A stretch of 64,000 nt of DNA, taken from positions 4,774,001 through 4,838,000 of the forward strand of contig NZ_SRRO01000001.1 of the NCBI RefSeq assembly GCF_004785795.1. Reading direction: 5' to 3'. The position numbers and the translations under genes are program-made. Positions 21,486-30,055 of the stretch are shown piece by piece. Within the stretch, counting starts at the first letter, position 1, and every line of letters starts with the position of its first letter. Origin of the DNA: Nocardioides eburneiflavus (GTDB taxonomy: Bacteria; Actinomycetota; Actinomycetes; Propionibacteriales; Nocardioidaceae). The notes under the pieces were generated by a model. The model was not told where the DNA came from. It worked only from the letters and a program-made list of their open reading frames with translations, and ran no database searches.

Positions 21486-24400
21486 TCAGCGCTTGCGCGA
21501 GCCCCTCTTCTTGATCGGGACGTGCTCCACGACCGGGGCCTCGGCGGCGGGCTCGGATGCGGGCTCGGCGACGGGCTCGACGACGGGATCCGCCCCCTGC
21601 TCCACCACGACCGTGCCCGGCTCGACGGCGCCCGAGTCCGGCACGGTGCCGACACCGGCGGGCGGGCCGGCCGGCCGGCTGGCCGACCGTCGGCGCGTAC
21701 GTGTCACCACGCGCGGCTTCTCAGCCTCGGCGGGGGCCTCGTCGGGGGTCTCGGGCGCCTCGGCGGGGGTCTCGTCGGGGGTGTCCGCGGACGCCTCGTC
21801 AGGGGTCTCGGCCGGGGTCTCGGCCGGGGTCTCGGCCGGGGTCTCGGCCGGGGTCTCGGCAGGGGTCTCGGCCGGGGTCTCGGCCGGGGTCTCGGCCGGA
21901 GCCGCCTCGGGGGGAGTCTCGGCCTCGTCCGCCGGCTTCTCGTGGCGCGCCATCGCGGCCACGTCCTTCGGTGACGGAGCGTGGTGGGGCTCGGCAGTCC
22001 TGGCGGTGGAGCTGGCGGTGGAGCTGGCGGTGGAGCCTCCCGCGCCGCCGTTGTCCTCGCCCGACGAGCCGCGTCGCCCGCGTCGGCGGCTGCCGCGCCG
22101 GCCCTCCCCGCCGTCGTCCGAGGACTTCGTGTGGGGGTCGACCGGCTGGTCCTTGATCACGACGCCGCGACCGTGGCAGTGCTCACAGCTCTCGCTGAAG
22201 GCCTCGACGAGACCGGTGCCGATGCGCTTGCGGGTCATCTGCACGAGTCCGAGCGAGGTGACCTCGGCGACCTGGTGGCGGGTGCGGTCGCGGCCCAGGC
22301 ACTCCACGAGGCGTCGCACGACGAGGTCGCGGTTGGACTCCAGGACCATGTCGATGAAGTCGACGACGATGATGCCGCCGATGTCGCGCAGCCGGAGCTG
22401 GCGCACGATCTCCTCGGCCGCCTCGAGGTTGTTCTTGGTGACCGTCTCCTCCAGGTTGCCGCCGGAGCCGGTGAACTTGCCGGTGTTGACGTCGACGACG
22501 GTCATCGCCTCGGTGCGGTCGATGATCAGCGAGCCGCCCGAGGGCAGCCAGACCTTGCGGTCGAGGCCCTTCTGGATCTGCTCCTCGACCCGGTACGTCG
22601 CGAAGACGTCGCCGGCGCCGTTGCGCTGGTACTTCTCGACGCGGTCGACGAGGTCCGGGGCGACCGACTCGACGTAGCCGTGGACGGTGGTCCACGCGTC
22701 GTCGCCCTCGATGACGAGCTTGGAGAAGTCCTCGGTGAAGAGGTCGCGGACCACCTTGAGGGTCAGGTCGGGCTCCCCGTAGAGCAGCTGCGGGCCGGAC
22801 CCCTTGTGGGCGGCCTTCTTCTCGATGTCCTCCCAGCGCGCCTTGAGCCGCTCGACGTCGCGGGTCAGCTCGTCCTCACTGGCACCCTCGGCTGCCGTAC
22901 GCACGATGACGCCGGCGGTGTCGGGGACGATCTCCTTGAGGAGGGTCTTCAGGCGGCTGCGCTCGGTGTCGGGCAGCTTGCGGGAGATGCCGGAGGTGGT
23001 GCCGTCCGGGACGTAGACGAGGAACCGGCCGGCGAGGCTGACCTGGCTGGTCAGCCGGGCGCCCTTGTGCCCGACGGGGTCCTTGGTGACCTGCACCAGG
23101 ACCATCTGCCCGCTCGAGAGGACCGACTCGATCTTGCGCGGCTGGCCCTCCTTGTGGCCCAACGACTGCCAGTTGACCTCACCGGCGTAGAGCACGGCGT
23201 TGCGGCCCTTGCCGATGTCGATGAAGGCGGCCTCCATGGACGGCAGCACGTTCTGGACGCGGCCGAGGTAGACGTTGCCGATGAGCGAGGTCTGCGACTC
23301 GCGTGCGACGTAGTGCTCGACGAGCACCTTGTCCTCGAGCACGCCGATCTGGATGAGGTCCTCGCGCTGGCGGATCACCATGACGCGCTCGACGGACTCG
23401 CGGCGGGCCAGGAACTCTGCCTCGCTCACGATCGGGGCGCGGCGGCGACCGGCCTCACGACCCTCGCGGCGGCGCTGCTTCTTCGCCTCGAGGCGCGTGG
23501 AGCCCTGGACCGAGGTGATCTGGTCCTCGGCGGAACGTCCCTTGCGGACCCGGGTGACGGTGTTGGGGGCGTCGTCGTCGCCACCCTCGTCGCCGGACCT
23601 GCGGCGGCGCCGGCGACGCCGGGAGGTGCCCTCGCCGTTGCCGTCGCCGTTCGCGTCGGAGCTGCTCTCGGCGCTGTCGTCGGAGCTGGTCCCGGAGCTG
23701 TCGGACGTGTCCGCGGAGTCGTCCCCGGGCTCGGACGAGCCGGCCTCGGCGCCGGACTCGGCACCGTCGCCGCCGGACTCAGACGACTTGCGGCGGCGGC
23801 GGCCCCCGCGGCGACGGCGACGCCGCGCGGGGCCGCCCTCACCATCGGTGTCGGCGTCGTCGTCCGAGTCGGAGTCGGCGTCGGCGTCGGTGTCGTCGGA
23901 GGAATCGGTGGACTCGGCGCCGGCGTCCGCGGCCGCCGTGCCGTCGGCGGTCTGGTCGGCAGTCTCGTCGGTGGCGCCCGCGGCGACCTCGTCGGTCACC
24001 TCGTCCTCGGCGACCTCCTCGGTCGCCGCAGCGTCGGCGGCGTCCTGGGCGGCCGCTCCGCGACCGCCGGACTTCTTGCCGGACTTCTTGCCTGCGGCCT
24101 TCTTGCTCGCGCCCCTCGTCCTCGCCGACGTCGTGGGCGCGACCTCGTCGCCGGCCACGTCGACCGCAGCCGACTCGGGTGCGGCCGACTCGTCCGCTGC
24201 GGGAGCCTCGACCGGGATCGGCGTCGGCTTCTTGCGGGTCCGGCGGGTCGTCGTCGTCACGACCGGGGCCTGGAACAGCACGGCGTGCCCGCTGTCGGCC
24301 TCGGGGCCCGACTCGTCCGAGACGGGCTCGACGGCGGGCTCGACGGCGGCCTTCTTGGCCGTGGTCCTCTTGGCCGGGGCCTTCCTCGCGGCGGTCTTGC

Positions 24401-24782
24401 GTGCGGCGGCCTTCTTGACCGGGGCGGCAGGCTCGTCGACGGACGCGGCCGCGGGAGCGTCAGCAGCGGCGGACGCCTCGGCGTCGGCCTCGGGTGCGGC
24501 GGCCTTCTTGGCGGCGGACTTGCGCGGGGCGGCCTTCCTGGCCGTGGCCTTCTTCGCGGTGGCCCTCCTCGCGGGGGGCGCCGACTCGCCGACGTCCGTG
24601 GCCTCGGCGGTGTCACCGGTGTCGGCCGGCGCCTCCGGGGCGGCGGCCGCCTTCTTGGCGGGTGCCTTGCGCGTACGTCGCGTCACGACGGGAGCCGCGG
24701 GGGCCGTCTCCGTGGGTGCCACCGGGGCGTCTGCCCCCGACTCGCTGCGCTCGGGCTGGTCGTTCTGGTCATCACTGAGCAT
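21486..24782 (-). CDS. rne: RNase E/G family endoribonuclease with long disordered ends
   Basis: A 1098-residue RNase E/G. The catalytic core (about residues 440-920) has the S1 domain (VGRVQNVLPSMEAAFIDIGKGRNAVLYAGE-like), the DNase-I-like domain with catalytic Asp in VVDVNTGKFTG and IVVDFIDM, and the zinc-link Cys pair CEHCHGRG. The first 430 residues are low-complexity: alternating Lys/Ala-rich KKAAARK-type blocks and acidic Asp/Ser-rich stretches with Arg clusters (RRRRRRGGRRRR). The C-terminus carries eight PAET repeats. In this family such tails bind RNA and degradosome partners. ATG 24782 has GAGGAG 6 nt upstream and is preferred over GTG 24800. Confidence 0.95.
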   Translation of the reverse strand: MLSDDQNDQPERSESGADAPVAPTETAPAAPVVTRRTRKAPAKKAAAAPEAPADTGDTAEATDVGESAPPARRATAKKATARKAAPRKSAAKKAAAPEADAEASAAADAPAAASVDEPAAPVKKAAARKTAARKAPAKRTTAKKAAVEPAVEPVSDESGPEADSGHAVLFQAPVVTTTTRRTRKKPTPIPVEAPAADESAAPESAAVDVAGDEVAPTTSARTRGASKKAAGKKSGKKSGGRGAAAQDAADAAATEEVAEDEVTDEVAAGATDETADQTADGTAAADAGAESTDSSDDTDADADSDSDDDADTDGEGGPARRRRRRGGRRRRKSSESGGDGAESGAEAGSSEPGDDSADTSDSSGTSSDDSAESSSDANGDGNGEGTSRRRRRRRRSGDEGGDDDAPNTVTRVRKGRSAEDQITSVQGSTRLEAKKQRRREGREAGRRRAPIVSEAEFLARRESVERVMVIRQREDLIQIGVLEDKVLVEHYVARESQTSLIGNVYLGRVQNVLPSMEAAFIDIGKGRNAVLYAGEVNWQSLGHKEGQPRKIESVLSSGQMVLVQVTKDPVGHKGARLTSQVSLAGRFLVYVPDGTTSGISRKLPDTERSRLKTLLKEIVPDTAGVIVRTAAEGASEDELTRDVERLKARWEDIEKKAAHKGSGPQLLYGEPDLTLKVVRDLFTEDFSKLVIEGDDAWTTVHGYVESVAPDLVDRVEKYQRNGAGDVFATYRVEEQIQKGLDRKVWLPSGGSLIIDRTEAMTVVDVNTGKFTGSGGNLEETVTKNNLEAAEEIVRQLRLRDIGGIIVVDFIDMVLESNRDLVVRRLVECLGRDRTRHQVAEVTSLGLVQMTRKRIGTGLVEAFSESCEHCHGRGVVIKDQPVDPHTKSSDDGGEGRRGSRRRGRRGSSGEDNGGAGGSTASSTASSTARTAEPHHAPSPKDVAAMARHEKPADEAETPPEAAPAETPAETPAETPAETPAETPAETPAETPAETPDEASADTPDETPAEAPETPDEAPAEAEKPRVVTRTRRRSASRPAGPPAGVGTVPDSGAVEPGTVVVEQGADPVVEPVAEPASEPAAEAPVVEHVPIKKRGSRKR
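21802..21897. repeat. 12-bp tandem repeat, eight copies, coding PAET
   Basis: Eight tandem copies of GGGGTCTCGGCC (one has CA for CC) encode ET-P-A units of the RNase E/G C-terminal tail. Copy number is likely to vary between strains by slippage, changing the length of a Pro/Ala/Glu/Thr linker. Confidence 0.85.
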
Positions 24783-25119
24783 GTGGTGCTCCTCGGGCAC
24801 CCAGACGGTGCCGATTCGGCGTCCGCCGCTCTCGAGTGACGATCCCGGGGACGCAAAGCTTCTGTGGCGGCGACACCCTCCGCGTGTGCGTCTCCGGGCA
24901 GGAGATCCGTCACCTGCCGCGGTCGCCGGGCCACCGTCGAGTCGCTGTCACCGACTCCTGTGGCCGCGTCGCGGTCCGGTGACGTCCACCCACCCGGGGT
25001 GCCGGCCCCTCCCCATCCATCAGGGCGTGACCGGCGAGAACGTCGTCGGCTCGACGGGATCCCGGCGGGAGCCGGGGCGTCGAACGTGGCGAGTATCGCA
25101 CACCGCCGCAGGCCTGGCC
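24783..25119 (-). other. Non-coding region upstream of rne
   Basis: About 337 bp between the rne start and the stop of the TIGR03936-type gene. It has no convincing coding frame. It should carry the rne promoter and a long 5' leader; RNase E autoregulates through its leader in other bacteria. A GATACT/TATCGC-like AT-poor break near 25090-25100 (minus strand) is a possible -10, but I am not confident. Confidence 0.4.
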
Positions 25120-25848
25120 CTATGCGCGAGCCGCCAGCGGGTCGCCCACCTCGCCGGAGTCGCTGAGCGGCCCCTGGGCCGCGCGGGTCATCAGCGGCGC
25201 CTCCCCGGCCGGCAGCCCCGCGACGGACTCGAGTCCTCGCAGCACGTCGTCGGGGCGTACGGCCGGGGTGCCGTGCCGCAGCACCACGTCGAGCGACGTA
25301 CGCCCGCCGGCCGCCGGGTCCTCGGGCAGGACCACGAGCGACACGACCGCTCCCCGGGCGTCGAACTCGCGCATCCCCTTCTTCGTCATCCGCTCCACCA
25401 ACGTCTCGTCGGCGGCGAGGAACCGCTCCACGGCGGCGGTCGTGGCGTCCCGGTCGGCGGCGAGGTCGATGCGCCAGCGGCTGCCCTCGAGCAGGTCGGA
25501 CAGCGACCCGCCCGGGGACTCGACGACCTCCAGCACGTCGAGGCCCGGCGGCAGCGCCTCGTCGAGCTGGGCGTGGACGTCGGCCGGGACCACGACCTCG
25601 GCGAGCGCCAGCTCGAGGTACTCGGCCTCGCTGGCCGAGCCGGTGGGCGCGGCGCCGGCGTAGGAGATCCGGGGGTGGGGGTTGAAGCCCGAGGAGTACG
25701 CCATCGGGATCCGGGCGCGGAAGACCGCGCGCTCGAAGGCCCGGCTGAAGTCGCGGTGGCTGGTGAAGCGGAGCCGACCCCGCTTGGCGTAGCGCACCCG
25801 GAGGCGCTGGACGGGCGGAGCCTGCTGCTCGGGCTGTTGCTGGGGCAC
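25120..25848 (-). CDS. TIGR03936-type radical-SAM-associated protein (DUF2344)
   Basis: A 242-residue protein with the family N-terminus LRVRYAKRGRLRFTSHRDFSRAFERA...PMAYSSGFNPHPRISYAGA. Members are normally encoded next to, or fused with, a TIGR03960-type radical-SAM protein and close to rne. Here that partner lies 22 kb away at 47917-49890, with a glycan cluster between. The role is unknown; a nucleic-acid or tRNA/rRNA modification partner has been suggested for the pair. GTG 25848 has no Shine-Dalgarno; TACCGT lies 8 nt upstream, suggesting a leaderless transcript. Confidence 0.85.
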   Translation of the reverse strand: MPQQQPEQQAPPVQRLRVRYAKRGRLRFTSHRDFSRAFERAVFRARIPMAYSSGFNPHPRISYAGAAPTGSASEAEYLELALAEVVVPADVHAQLDEALPPGLDVLEVVESPGGSLSDLLEGSRWRIDLAADRDATTAAVERFLAADETLVERMTKKGMREFDARGAVVSLVVLPEDPAAGGRTSLDVVLRHGTPAVRPDDVLRGLESVAGLPAGEAPLMTRAAQGPLSDSGEVGDPLAARA

Positions 25849-25856
25849 GAGAGGAA

Positions 25857-25862
25857 ACGGTA
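25857..25862 (-). promoter_or_regulatory. -10 element (TACCGT) of the TIGR03936-type gene
   Basis: TACCGT on the minus strand lies 8 nt before GTG 25848, with no Shine-Dalgarno, fitting the leaderless pattern seen elsewhere in the window. Confidence 0.4.
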
Positions 25863-25880
25863 GTCGCCGGTCCGTCTGGT

Positions 25881-25892
25881 TAGGGTGCTGCC
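25881..25892 (+). promoter_or_regulatory. -10 element TAGGGT within a shared 12-mer, first island promoter
   Basis: TAGGGTGCTGCC occurs here and again, identical, at 40136-40147 before another glycan-cluster gene. The leading TAGGGT fits a -10 hexamer. The downstream gene start (25922) is 29 nt beyond the 12-mer and has a GGGGG ribosome-binding site. Confidence 0.5.
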
Positions 25893-25921
25893 GTCGCCGG
25901 AGTCGAAGGGGGAACCAGTCC

Positions 25922-27322
25922 GTGCGTAGAGCTGCCGCGTCGCGGCGAGGGCCGACCCGTTCGCGGACGGTGCCGGTCCTGCTGGTGGTCACACTGGTCG
26001 TCCTGCTCACCGCGCTGTGGCGCGAGGCAGGGTCGCGCCAGCCGATGAGCAGCGTCGACGAGCACATGCACCTCGACACGCACGCGCACGTCCACGACGG
26101 CACGTACCCGCACCGCGGGTCGCTCATGACGATGGAGGTCGTGCGGGAGTGGGCCTGCGGCGTCGGCCACGAGGCAGGCGACGCCATGGCGCCCTGCGAC
26201 CACCCCGACCTCGGACCCAACTCCCTGCCGTCCGGCATCTACACGTCGGGCTACATCCACTACCCCACGTACTTCGTCCTGGCCGAGGGATATCGCAGTG
26301 CCGCGGAGGCCGTGGGCGGTGGCGGGTCGTTCGTCACGCCCTACCGTCACTTCGCCGCCCTCATGGCCGGCTCGGGGATCCTGATCTGCCTCCTCGCCGG
26401 CTGGCGCCTCGGCTTCCGGGGGGCACGTCTGCTGGCGGCGACGTTCGCCCCCTCTGCCGCTGCGGGCATCCTGCTCTACGGCACGATCGCCAACCCACAG
26501 TCCTCAGCGGTGCTCACCGGCGCGCTGATCGCCTGGAGCGGTCTGCGCTGGGCGATCGGTGGACACGGCTTCTGGTGGCTCGCCGCGGCCACGGCCCTCG
26601 CCGCCTCCCTCGCCGTCGTCCAGTCCCTTCCGGCAGGCGTCTTCATGGTCGCGATGCTCGCCACCCTCGTGCTGCGCCGCCTCGGGTGGACCGTCCCCGG
26701 ACCGTGGCGACCGCGCTGGTGGCAGCTCGGCCTGCTCGCGGTGATCGTGGTGGCCCCTGTCATCGCCTACGGCCGGTGGCTGGAGTCGCGGGCCACCATC
26801 CCCAACAGCGAGCTCTACGGCTTCGCGTCGTTCGACGGTCTCGCCGACGTCGTGCGCGGCGCGCTGTGGGAGCTCTCGATCCTCCACACGCCGTGGTACG
26901 AGTCGGTCTCGCTGGGCGCGGACCCACAGGCACCGCTGGTCCAGCACGCGGCGCGGGCGGCCGTCCAGGGCGTCCCGCTCTGGATGACGCTCGCCGTCTT
27001 CGCGCCGCTCGCCGTGGTCGCCGGCCGCGCACTGCTGCGCGCCCGCGCGGCGTCCACGCAGGAGGACCGCACGGTGGGGATCGTCCCGCTCCTGGTCGTG
27101 TCCGCGTTCGTCACCCTGGTCCTCTTCCCGCCGGCACTGCGGGTGAGCAACGCCTTCAACGTGGGCTTCGACTACCCGATCGTGTCGCGGTACGCGATCT
27201 CGTTCGTCCCGGTGCTGGTGTGGCTCGTGCTGCTGGCCACGCCCGGGCGGCCGGTGCTGGGCAGGGTCCTCGCGACCCTGGGGACGGTGGGCGTGCTCGG
27301 CGTCGGACTGGCGATCTGGTGA
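25922..27322 (+). CDS. Polytopic membrane protein, DUF2142/GT-C-like (copy 1)
   Basis: A 466-residue membrane protein with a basic N-terminus, one TM helix, an extracytoplasmic loop of about 80 residues, then roughly ten more TM helices. The first loop starts SSVDEHMHLDTHAHVHDGTYPHRG; an acidic pair followed by His just after TM1 is characteristic of DUF2142 and other GT-C-like glycosyltransferases, where it marks the active-site loop. A second shared motif is TSGYIHYPTYFVLAEG. It is paralogous along its whole length to the next gene, whose GTG overlaps its stop. It probably moves or transfers lipid-linked sugars in glycan assembly; activity is inferred. GTG 25922 follows GGGGGAACC. Confidence 0.75.
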   Translation: MRRAAASRRGPTRSRTVPVLLVVTLVVLLTALWREAGSRQPMSSVDEHMHLDTHAHVHDGTYPHRGSLMTMEVVREWACGVGHEAGDAMAPCDHPDLGPNSLPSGIYTSGYIHYPTYFVLAEGYRSAAEAVGGGGSFVTPYRHFAALMAGSGILICLLAGWRLGFRGARLLAATFAPSAAAGILLYGTIANPQSSAVLTGALIAWSGLRWAIGGHGFWWLAAATALAASLAVVQSLPAGVFMVAMLATLVLRRLGWTVPGPWRPRWWQLGLLAVIVVAPVIAYGRWLESRATIPNSELYGFASFDGLADVVRGALWELSILHTPWYESVSLGADPQAPLVQHAARAAVQGVPLWMTLAVFAPLAVVAGRALLRARAASTQEDRTVGIVPLLVVSAFVTLVLFPPALRVSNAFNVGFDYPIVSRYAISFVPVLVWLVLLATPGRPVLGRVLATLGTVGVLGVGLAIW

Positions 27323-28773
27323 GGCCCGTGACGCGTACGACCTCCCTGCGCAGCCGCGCGGCCTCGTGGCTCGGCGTCGGCGTCCTCGTCGCCGGCCTGG
27401 TCCTCACCCTGGTCACGACGTGGCGCCTGGCCGGAGAGGGCAAGCCCCTCTCCCCCGTCGACGAGATCGCCCACGCCGACACGGCCTTCAAGGTGCACCG
27501 GGGCACCTACCCCTACCGCGGCGCCGACATCGGCCGGCCGCTCGTCGACACCTGGACCTGCTACTCCGGGCACCAGTCCATCGCGTGGCAGGCGCGGTGC
27601 GGCTCGGCGAAGGCGGTGCCGAGCCGCCTGCCGCAGCCCACGGGCTCGCACACCACCGGCTACATCCACTACCCGACCTACTTCGTGGCCGGTGAGGGGT
27701 TCCGCCGTGCCCACGACGCAGTCGCCGGCGAGGCCCGGTGGGAGCTCGACACCTACCGCCGCTTCGCCGCCGTCGTCGCCGTGCTCGGCATGGCGCTCTG
27801 CGCGTACGTCGCCAGGCGGCTGGGGCTCGGGCCGGCCGGGCAGGTGGCGGCGGCCTTCATCCCGGTCGCCGCGCCGTCGGTGCTCGTCTACTCCACGATG
27901 GTCAACCCCATGTCCGCCGCCGTGCTGTGCGGAGCGCTGGTCGCCGGTGCCGGCCTCCGGTGGCTGCTGACCGGACGCGGCTTCGGCTGGGTCGCGGCCG
28001 CCACGGCGGTCAGCGCCGCCGTCGCGGTGACGGCGTCACTGCCGGCCGGGGTGCTGCTCGTCGCCGTCCTGCTCGGCCTCCTCCTCCGGCTCCGGGGACG
28101 GCGGTTCGACACGCCGTGGGACCCGCGCTGGTGGCACGCCGCCGTCCTCGCCGGGCTGCTCGTCGTGCCGATCCTCGCCTACGGAACCGTGATCGACGCT
28201 CGCGCGACGATCGACGACGCGACGCTCTACGCGCCCTACGCCCGTGCGGGCTGGGAGCAGGTCGCGCTCGGCGTGTGGGCGGAGATCTTCGCCTCCCACC
28301 TGCCGTGGGTCGAGGACGGCAGCCTCGTGCGGCCGGAGCTGGGCACGGTGCGCACCTACGTCCGGGCGGCCGGGATCGGCATGCCGCTGCTGGTCACCGC
28401 GATGGTCGGGGGCGGCCTGATCGCCGGTGCGACGGGCGTGCTGCGCCGGCTCGACCTGCCGTGGCGTCCCACATCGGCGACGGTGCCCGAAGGGCAGTCC
28501 GACGGCCAGCCCGACCGGGAGCCCGTACGCGTGCTCCAGCTGGCGGCCGTCTCGGCCCTGCTGGGCCTGCTGGCCTATCCCCCGCTGCTCCGGCTGCTGA
28601 ACGCCGTCAACGTGGGCATCGACTACCCGGTCGTCTCCCGCTACTCCATCTCCCTCGCCCCGTTCTTCGTGCTGGTGGTCCTCCTGCTCGCGCGCGACCA
28701 CCCTTGGTTCGCCAGGGTCCTCGCCGCGGTCGGCGTGATCTCCGTCGCGGCCTGGTGCGTCAGCGCCTGGTGA
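27319..28773 (+). CDS. Polytopic membrane protein, DUF2142/GT-C-like (copy 2)
   Basis: A 484-residue tandem paralogue of the preceding gene. Shared landmarks are SPVDEIAHADTAFKVHRGTYPYRG after TM1, TTGYIHYPTYFVAGEGFRRA, YGTVIDARATIDDATLY in the fourth or fifth loop, and VNVGIDYPVVSRYSISLAP near the C-terminus. Two extra Cys (TCYSGH, ARCGS) sit in its first loop, as do two Cys in copy 1 (ACGVGH, PCDH), suggesting a conserved disulfide outside the membrane. GTG 27319 overlaps the upstream stop (GTGA); GTG 27328 is an alternative. Likely a partner in a membrane complex of the glycan pathway. Confidence 0.75.
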   Translation: MRPVTRTTSLRSRAASWLGVGVLVAGLVLTLVTTWRLAGEGKPLSPVDEIAHADTAFKVHRGTYPYRGADIGRPLVDTWTCYSGHQSIAWQARCGSAKAVPSRLPQPTGSHTTGYIHYPTYFVAGEGFRRAHDAVAGEARWELDTYRRFAAVVAVLGMALCAYVARRLGLGPAGQVAAAFIPVAAPSVLVYSTMVNPMSAAVLCGALVAGAGLRWLLTGRGFGWVAAATAVSAAVAVTASLPAGVLLVAVLLGLLLRLRGRRFDTPWDPRWWHAAVLAGLLVVPILAYGTVIDARATIDDATLYAPYARAGWEQVALGVWAEIFASHLPWVEDGSLVRPELGTVRTYVRAAGIGMPLLVTAMVGGGLIAGATGVLRRLDLPWRPTSATVPEGQSDGQPDREPVRVLQLAAVSALLGLLAYPPLLRLLNAVNVGIDYPVVSRYSISLAPFFVLVVLLLARDHPWFARVLAAVGVISVAAWCVSAW

Positions 28774-28791
28774 GGGCCCGCCCCGGGCCCT
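28773..28791 (+). terminator. Hairpin terminator after the DUF2142-like pair
   Basis: AGGGCCCG-CCC-CGGGCCCT is a perfect 8-bp stem with a 3-nt loop, starting on the last base of the stop codon and followed about 8 nt later by TTTT. It probably ends the two-gene transcript. Confidence 0.6.
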
Positions 28792-28824
28792 GGCCACGTT
28801 TTCCGTCTTGCCCGTGGCGACGCG

Positions 28825-28842
28825 TAGGTTGTGACGGTCACA
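28825..28842 (+). promoter_or_regulatory. Candidate -10 (TAGGTT) overlapping palindrome TGTGAC-G-GTCACA
   Basis: TAGGTT (28825-28830) resembles a -10. It runs into a perfect 6-1-6 palindrome TGTGAC-G-GTCACA (28830-28842) at the expected start site, 48 bp upstream of the first aminotransferase gene. It is probably an operator for an unidentified dimeric regulator. Spacing differs from the CRP site (three rather than six central bases). Confidence 0.4.
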
Positions 28843-28889
28843 CCACACGATGCGCAGGCCCTCTCGGGCCGTGATCCGGAAGGTCCTCC

Positions 28890-30035
28890 ATGCTCGCCAC
28901 CCGTCAGGTCGCCCTCGGTCAGCCCACTGTCGGCGAGGAGGAGATCGAGGCGCTCCGCGAGGTGTTCGCGAGCGGCTGGCTCTCCGGCGCGGGCCCGACC
29001 TGCGTCGCCTTCGAGGGCGAGCTCGCCGCGGCGACCGGCACCGCCCACGCGCTCGCGACGTCCAACTGCGGCTCGTCCTTGCACCTGGCGCTCCAGGTGC
29101 TCGGCGCGGGCCCCGGCGACGAGGTGATCGTCGCCGACTACACCTTCCCCGCCACGGGCCACTCGGTGATGTGGACCGGCGCCACGCCGCGCTTCGCGGA
29201 CGTCCGCCCCGACATCGGCACCATCGACGTCGACGCCGCGGCCGCCCTGGTCAACGAGCGCACGGTGGGCATCATCGCCGTCGACATGGTCGGCCAGCCC
29301 GCCGACTACGACGAGCTCGCCGCGCTCTGCCGCAGCCGTGGGCTGTGGCTGTTGGAGGACGCCGCCTGCTCGGCCGGCGCGACCTACAAGGGCCGGCCGG
29401 CCGGCAGCCTGGCCGACCTGGCCGCGTTCAGCTTCCACGGCCGCAAGGGCATCACTGCCGGCGAGGGCGGCGCGCTGGTCGGCGACGACGCCACGCGCAT
29501 GGACCTGGCCCGCAAGCTGCACACCTACGGCATCGCCCCCGCCGTCAGCCGCGAGGGCTCCTCGGCTCTGGCGGTGCCGTCCTTCGACATGGCGGGCTAC
29601 AACTACCGGATGTCCGACGTGCAGGCCGCCATGATGCGCGTCCAGCTCACCCGGCTCCCGGCCCTCGTCGCGGCGCGCACCGCTGCCGCCGCCGGCTACG
29701 CCGAGCGCCTCGGCGACGCCGAGGGGATCACCCTGCCGGTCGTCGCGGAGAACCGCACCCACCCCTACCAGTCCTACCTCGTGACCACCGACGACACGGT
29801 CGACCGCGACGCCGTGGTGATGGCGCTGCGCGAGCGCGGCGTCGGCAGCAACTTCGGCACGTACGCCTCCCACGTCCAGCCCGTCTACGGCACCCAGGAC
29901 GTGTGCCCGGTGTCGGCCCGACTCTTCGCCACGCAGTTCGCGCTGCCGATGCACGCCAACCTGGTGGCCGACGACCTCGACTACGTCTCCGAGCAGCTGC
30001 GCGACGTCCTCGCCGACCCGGCCGTGCGCCGCTGA
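28890..30035 (+). CDS. DegT/DnrJ/EryC1 sugar aminotransferase (1)
   Basis: A 381-residue PLP-dependent aminotransferase of the family that aminates keto-nucleotide sugars. The PLP Lys lies in FSFHGRKGITAGEGGAL; SNCGSSLHLALQ near the N-terminus and GDEVIVADYTFPATGH and LEDAACSAGATYKGRPAG in the middle are family signatures. It is closest in style to C4- or C3-amination enzymes of O-antigen and antibiotic sugars; the position aminated cannot be decided by eye. ATG 28890 has GGAAGG upstream. It leads a run with an LpxA-like acyltransferase and a second aminotransferase, so amination followed by N-acylation is likely. Confidence 0.88.
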   Translation: MLATRQVALGQPTVGEEEIEALREVFASGWLSGAGPTCVAFEGELAAATGTAHALATSNCGSSLHLALQVLGAGPGDEVIVADYTFPATGHSVMWTGATPRFADVRPDIGTIDVDAAAALVNERTVGIIAVDMVGQPADYDELAALCRSRGLWLLEDAACSAGATYKGRPAGSLADLAAFSFHGRKGITAGEGGALVGDDATRMDLARKLHTYGIAPAVSREGSSALAVPSFDMAGYNYRMSDVQAAMMRVQLTRLPALVAARTAAAAGYAERLGDAEGITLPVVAENRTHPYQSYLVTTDDTVDRDAVVMALRERGVGSNFGTYASHVQPVYGTQDVCPVSARLFATQFALPMHANLVADDLDYVSEQLRDVLADPAVRR

Positions 30036-30055
30036 GGCGCAGGAGCGCGACGCAC

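Noticed and set aside
21802..21897. 12-bp repeats as an iteron-type origin or regulatory array
   Set aside because: They lie within the rne coding frame and encode PAET units in phase.
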